Assembly: GCA_012295275.1 (NCBI GenBank)
Contig: CM022676.1
Span: 3,222,258 to 3,272,257, forward strand
Direction: 5' to 3'
Length of the DNA stretch: 50,000 nucleotides
From: Chrysomallon squamiferum
Taxonomy: Eukaryota; Mollusca; Gastropoda; Neomphalida; Peltospiridae
In this document: positions 45,300 through 50,000 of the stretch, piece by piece
How the letters are laid out: each line of letters opens with the position of its first letter
How positions within the stretch are numbered: position 1 is the first letter of the stretch
Made by a program: the position numbers and the translations under genes
The notes under the pieces: model-generated
Database searches by the model: none
What the model saw: only the letters and a program-made list of their open reading frames with translations
Told to the model about the DNA's origin: nothing

Positions 45300-45660
45300 A
45301 CGTATTACTGGAATCCTAAGATCACGTCTGCTGCGAGAACACGTGGCTTGCATAGCAGACGTTACAGTTGCACTAGAAAGGCAGGCAGACAGACTGGGAA
45401 CAACAGCAGACACACATATCCCACAATACACTGGGGCTTATAGTCTGCAGACTGTTAGCTAACACATGAACTGCCAACAAACAAGTGGGACACCTCAATT
45501 GAAAAACTAATAGGCTTCTGATTGGCAGTTGCTATGACGACAGGTGAGCCCACTGCCTGACCTCTGACACTGTTCCATAATACCGCCCTATGCTTGTAGA
45601 CTGAGTCAGTCACTACCTGTAATGTTTGACCTAGTAAGCCAAATGTACACTGTAAAAATC
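45300..45660. promoter_or_regulatory. Promoter-like motif cluster
   Basis: A GC-richer island with CACGTG (45340-45345), ATCCCACAATACACTGGGG (45418-45436, one base from the ZNF143/Staf core CCCANAATGCA), an inverted CCAAT box TGATTGGC (45519-45526) and the X-box-like GTTGCTATGACGAC (45528-45541, 11 of 14 to an RFX palindrome). A plus-strand donor consensus CAG|GTGAGC follows at 45543/45544. The minus strand is open from 45721 to 45455 for 88 codons but without a recognised motif. Could be the promoter of a transcript leaving in either direction. Confidence 0.35.
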
Positions 45661-45729
45661 TCAACTGTATGTCTTTCTCACAAATTATTTTCACTGAGTA
45701 TATAATATCAGAATCATTCATTTTTTGTT

Positions 45730-47080
45730 TTCTTTCTTTCTGAATTAATATTTAATATCTATTTATTTATTTTAATTACAATTTATGTCATTGTTATTGT
45801 TATTATTATTATTATTATTATTATTTTAAAATGTTTTACCACCATATTAAAATTATGTTATTTCCTCACATCATATATAATAGATATTACAAATCTTTCC
45901 AATATTCTTAATTTTTTGAAATAATTTAAAAATATACTTCGTTTTTTTCTTAAACAGCAAACCAGAAAAGAATTAATAAAAACTAACAGTAATAATAAAA
46001 ATATAAAAAATTATGAAACAATAAGAAAAAGTTATTATAATTATTATTTTTATTATTATTATAAATATGAATAAATTCATAATTTTAACAAGTAATCTTA
46101 AGCATTTTCTGTGTTTTTTATAATTTAATTCATTTGGGAAAATAATTATGATAATTTCATGTCATATTTTGGGGAACTGATAAATAATAATACAGATAAA
46201 AGAAGGACAATTTAATAATTTAAAATATATTTTTACTAAATGATTACCAATGATAAAACTTGCTAATACCATAACATACATTTGACGAATTCCTAAAAAC
46301 ATTATTATTACTATTATTATTATTATTATTATTATTATTAAACTACTTTTAATCAGATTTACGTCACATATTTAGGAGAATGTTTGAAATGTTTAACATT
46401 GCCAAATTCAAACCTATCTGTGTAAAATATGACTTAGAACTGGAAAATAAAAATAAACTCTCTAAATTAAGCAATGCTGGCATGACAGATAAAAAACCTT
46501 CAACATGAAATCTCCAATGAAGAATGGAAATGAAAACATGCAGGCAAGGAGCTGGCACATTTTCAAACTAAGAAGATTATGAATTAACAACAAGTGTCAC
46601 TGTTAATAATGGAATGGATAGATACATAGTTGTTTTCTTTTTTAGAAGGATGTTTTTCAAATGTTACATATTTTTATACATTGAAAGTCAAGAAAAAAAA
46701 ATAAGAAAGAAAGAAAGAAAAGAAAAAATAAGTGAAGAAAGATATGTCTACTTAAAAATGTGTTGAACAATCCAGGAATACCTTGCTACAAAAATATTAT
46801 TTATAAGAAGAACTTCACAGAATAAATAAATAAATAAATAAATAAATAATAACATAAAAAAAAAATAATAATAATAATAATAACAACAACAAATGTTAAT
46901 AATTTGGTTAAAGTTTATCAGTGTATAACGAAAAAATAAAAATTAAAAATTAAAAAAATTGGCAATAAATCTTTCAAACTTATTTATTTATTTTACTTTA
47001 TTTGTGTAAAAAATCAAGTAAACTGTGTATGAAGACATCCTACATGAAGCAGACACATGATAAATATAAAAATCATAAAG
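45730..47080. other. AT-rich DNA with microsatellites
   Basis: (ATT)n at 45800-45826 and 46301-46340, an AAAG-rich tract near 46700-46730, (AAAT)n at 46821-46849 and (AAT)n near 46863-46882. No gene seen. Confidence 0.55.
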
Positions 47081-47094
47081 GTAGTCCCAACACT

Positions 47095-47292
47095 GTGTCT
47101 ACCAATCAAGACTTGTGACAGTTATCGCCCATGCACTGAAAACGCATCTCCAGTGTGGCGTGAGTCAGCACCAGCCAATCAGAAGCGAGACTGAGGTATC
47201 AATAAAACAGCCCAGTGCCAAACTCATGTTTATGTAGCAGATACCAGCACCGCGACAACAACGGGCTGTTTAAACTGCGCCACCTAGTGTAC
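47095..47292. promoter_or_regulatory. CCAAT / NF-E2 / CTCF-like motif cluster
   Basis: CCAATCA at 47102-47108 and AGCCAATCAG around 47175-47181 are good NF-Y boxes. TGAGTCAGCA at 47161-47170 matches the NF-E2/antioxidant-response type. On the minus strand 47290-47277 reads ACACTAGGTGGCGC, 13 of 14 to the CTCF core CCACTAGGTGGCGC. A promoter or insulator element is inferred. Confidence 0.4.
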
Positions 47293-47309
47293 GTTTTTTT
47301 TCTTCTTCT

Positions 47310-47311
<2 letters not shown>

Positions 47312-47341
<30 letters not shown>
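47312..47341. repeat. Poly-T, 30 bases
   Basis: Preceded by a short TTC tract. The minus-strand open frame through it encodes poly-Lys and is probably spurious. Confidence 0.95.
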
Positions 47342-47342
<1 letters not shown>

Positions 47343-47529
47343 AAAGCAAGACAGAGGCTTTCGTCTGAACGTGATATCCTGGTGCAGAGGCCTTGTTTCT
47401 GAGTGCATAGCCATTTCAAATAGTTTCTGATCAATACCAGTGACTGGCTCTGCTTGAGAGGGCCTATGTCCTCGTTTTAGACTGCACTGTCGTATCAACA
47501 CTGCTTTTATTGTGATCACGCACACCACA

Positions 47530-50000
47530 ATGTTAGAAGTTTCAACATAAACCCTTTCTTTTTATTCTTTTCCTTTTTTTTGTTATTTTATTATCATTAT
47601 TATCATTATTATTATTATTAAATTAAAAATATGTGCCAGGATTTGCTGTGTAACAAATTTTATTTTTTTAATTTGATAGAGTTAGTGATGTAGTATCAAC
47701 ACTGGTTTCATTGTAATCAAGAACACTAGAATATTATAATTTCTTTTTTTTTTTCTTTTATTATTTTTATTATTACTATTAAATTAAAAAGAGGTTCTAG
47801 GATGTCTGTGTTATTAAATATTTAGTTTTATATTTAGCAGGTGTTAGTAATGTCATATCAACACTGGTTTTATTTACAGTGTCAGTACACTTTTTATTTA
47901 CTTTTATTACATCTTTTTTTTTAAGGGTTATTTTTTTTTTTTTTCTTGTTGCTTTTTCCGGTTTCTCCTATTTAAAATATAATAAATTTAATTTTTATTC
48001 ATTATAAGAAGTACATGGTACTGTTTTCACAGCTTAAGTAACATAGCATTTAATCAGTTTCATTAAGTAAAAATATACATGTTTTTCCATCTAGGATGTA
48101 ATAAAATTTTATTTTAATTTATTTTTGTTTGTTTTTCCTTAATTAACATGACATATAAAAACCAATCTGTTTTTTTTTTTTTATTATATTCTTTGTTGTT
48201 GAACTAAGTACACAAACTAATGTCTGCTATTACATTTTAATAAATATACATTTGTATTATATAATTTATAATTTCTTCATTTAATTAACATAAAAATCCT
48301 ATTGATTTTTGTTCTTTAAGAACTACTAAATGCTTTGTAAAGGAAAATAATTAAACAGTAAAATCACTTCACCATGTTTTGTTTACAGATATTTCTGGGG
48401 AGGGGCAAGACAGATGCAGAATTATTTGATTTATTATTGTGTTTTTATCTTTTCCCCATCTACAGATTATTGTCTGTAACTATATATTATTATTTCACTT
48501 ATTTGTTTTTCTTCTCTTTTTTTTCTCCCTCCTTTCCCATCATTTATTTATTTATTTATTTCACAAAGTCAAAATAGGGAATCTCACCTTTACTGAAATA
48601 TGATTTTTCTTTTCCATTTCTGTTTTCTTTCTTTTGAATTATTTTCAAAACAAATAAAGTTTACTATACAAAACTGTTATCTGTTTCTGAAACTAGAGTC
48701 GACATTTCTAATAGACTGTTTCTTATTTTTCTTTAATTTTGTTTGCTCTATTTGTTTTTTTATAATATTTTTCAAAACAGTTAAAATTTACCATACAAAA
48801 ATGTAATCTGTTTCTGAAACTAGAGCTGACATTTTTATTTCTATATAAACTTAAAATCAACTTCCAACATTTTGCTTACATCATTTCCTCATTTTTTTCT
48901 TTCTTTTCATCTTTTATGTTTTGTTTTCTTTTAATCACTTTTTCTTTTTCCTTTTAAACTTGAAATTTTTGTTTTTACTTATACGTATTCTCTTCTTTTA
49001 TTTTTATTCTTTTTTATTTTTATAACATGTTTTTATTTTATAATTTTTATTATCTCTTTCACTTTGTTAGCATTTGTTTGTAAATGGATTAAATTATTAA
49101 TATAATAGAAAAACCGGCTGAATTATCTTTAAAAAAAAACAAGACAGCCACATCATCTTAGATTACAAACCAAACAGAGAAAACACTGAGCTCATTTAAA
49201 ACACTAACTCACAGTACAAAAAAAATAAAATAAAATAAAATAAAATAAAATAAACATGACCAGAATAATGATAAGAAGAACAGGAGGAGTAGAAGAATGA
49301 ATATAAATGTGTCTGCGCATTTCTTGAAAATTACCTATTTCTTTTCAGAAACTATTCATTAATTTTAAACTACCTGTCTACTAAATAGCCAAATAATAAT
49401 TTTAAAATATCCACATATTTCTTATAAAATAAATAATTATAAATAACTTGGTTTTAATAGTAAACTTTTTCATAATTTTAAAATTACCCTTAGATCAAAA
49501 TTGTATTTTATAAAACTCTCATTAATAGTTTTCAAAATGTCAGTGTATTCATAATTTTGAAATATTTCAACATATTAAGCAGGTAGACATAAATCTAGAC
49601 CAAATGTTACTCAGTGTAACAGTAAATGTGTTACACACAATGTTACATCACAACTAACTATTCTGTACTGAATATATTGTAACCATAATACTAAAATATA
49701 TAAAATTTATAAATTAATAAAACAAAATTTGTGACACTGTATTTAACATTTGAGGAGTCTTTGGAACTGAATATGAAATAAAAAAACAGATTCATGAGAA
49801 TTAATGTAAAATCAAAGTAACCAATCTTTGCAACTGAATGTAACACCGTAACAGTGAAAATTTAAAACTGAACATAACTCTAAAAAAAACATGTAATGAA
49901 AACCCTGTATGAAGCACATAACATGCACTGCAGCATTAAATTAAGAATGTTAAATGAAATAAATATTTCAAGTAATTGTAATAAAATTGTCTGTGACACC
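47530..50000. other. AT-rich DNA to the window end
   Basis: T-rich to about 49070, then A-rich. Contains (TTTA)n near 48541-48561 and (AAAAT)n at 49223-49253. The pair TCTGTTTCTGAAACTAGAG at about 48679 and 48808 marks a diverged tandem duplication of about 130 bp. No gene seen. Confidence 0.5.

Noticed and set aside
47199-47528. 109-codon minus-strand frame with poly-Lys
   Set aside because: The Lys run is the 30-base poly-T read in reverse. The remainder lacks any motif, and the segment overlaps the promoter-like cluster.

Overview
The window looks like nuclear DNA of a multicellular animal. It is very AT-rich by eye and full of homopolymer runs, microsatellites and minisatellites. It has no dense open reading frames and no bacterial-style gene packing. 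GT-AG splice signals flank short open segments, and one CpG-rich island carries animal-type promoter motifs. The composition and the abundance of CT, CA, GACA and AAT repeats fit a marine or freshwater invertebrate, perhaps a mollusc, but no marker fixes the lineage.

The best-supported gene lies on the minus strand and spans most of the left two thirds. A CpG-rich, promoter-like island at about 32.0-34.5 kb has NRF1-, YY1-, E2F- and CCAAT-type motifs. Transcribing leftwards from it, four short segments have splice-site flanks and one continuous reading frame across their junctions: 28143-28215, 5225-5259, 4901-4980 and 1950-2021. A possible first coding exon, 32374-32401, starts at an ATG inside a YY1-type motif and also fits the phase. 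A weak terminal-exon candidate is at 1470-1523. I do not recognise the encoded protein. Introns range from about 0.24 kb to about 23 kb.

Most of the rest is intronic or intergenic repeat. Tandem arrays with units of 24, 35, 39-41, 43, 44/84, about 48, 51, about 60, 141 and 142 bp occur at all stages of decay. Several run from diverged copies at one end to nearly identical copies at the other. A segment of about 250 bp is duplicated at 20.2 kb and 23.9 kb. Two tRNA-like SINE heads are suggested on the minus strand (3.4 kb and 39.1 kb).

Scattered GC-richer islands may be regulatory modules. Three have a striking excess of TGACC/GGTCA (0.68-0.78, 24.64-24.85 and 25.56-25.63 kb). One at 45.3-45.7 kb combines an E-box, a ZNF143-like motif, an inverted CCAAT box and an X-box-like motif. 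One at 47.1-47.3 kb combines two CCAAT boxes, an NF-E2/ARE-type site and a CTCF-like site. No rRNA, intact tRNA, CRISPR array, viral gene or transposase gene was seen.
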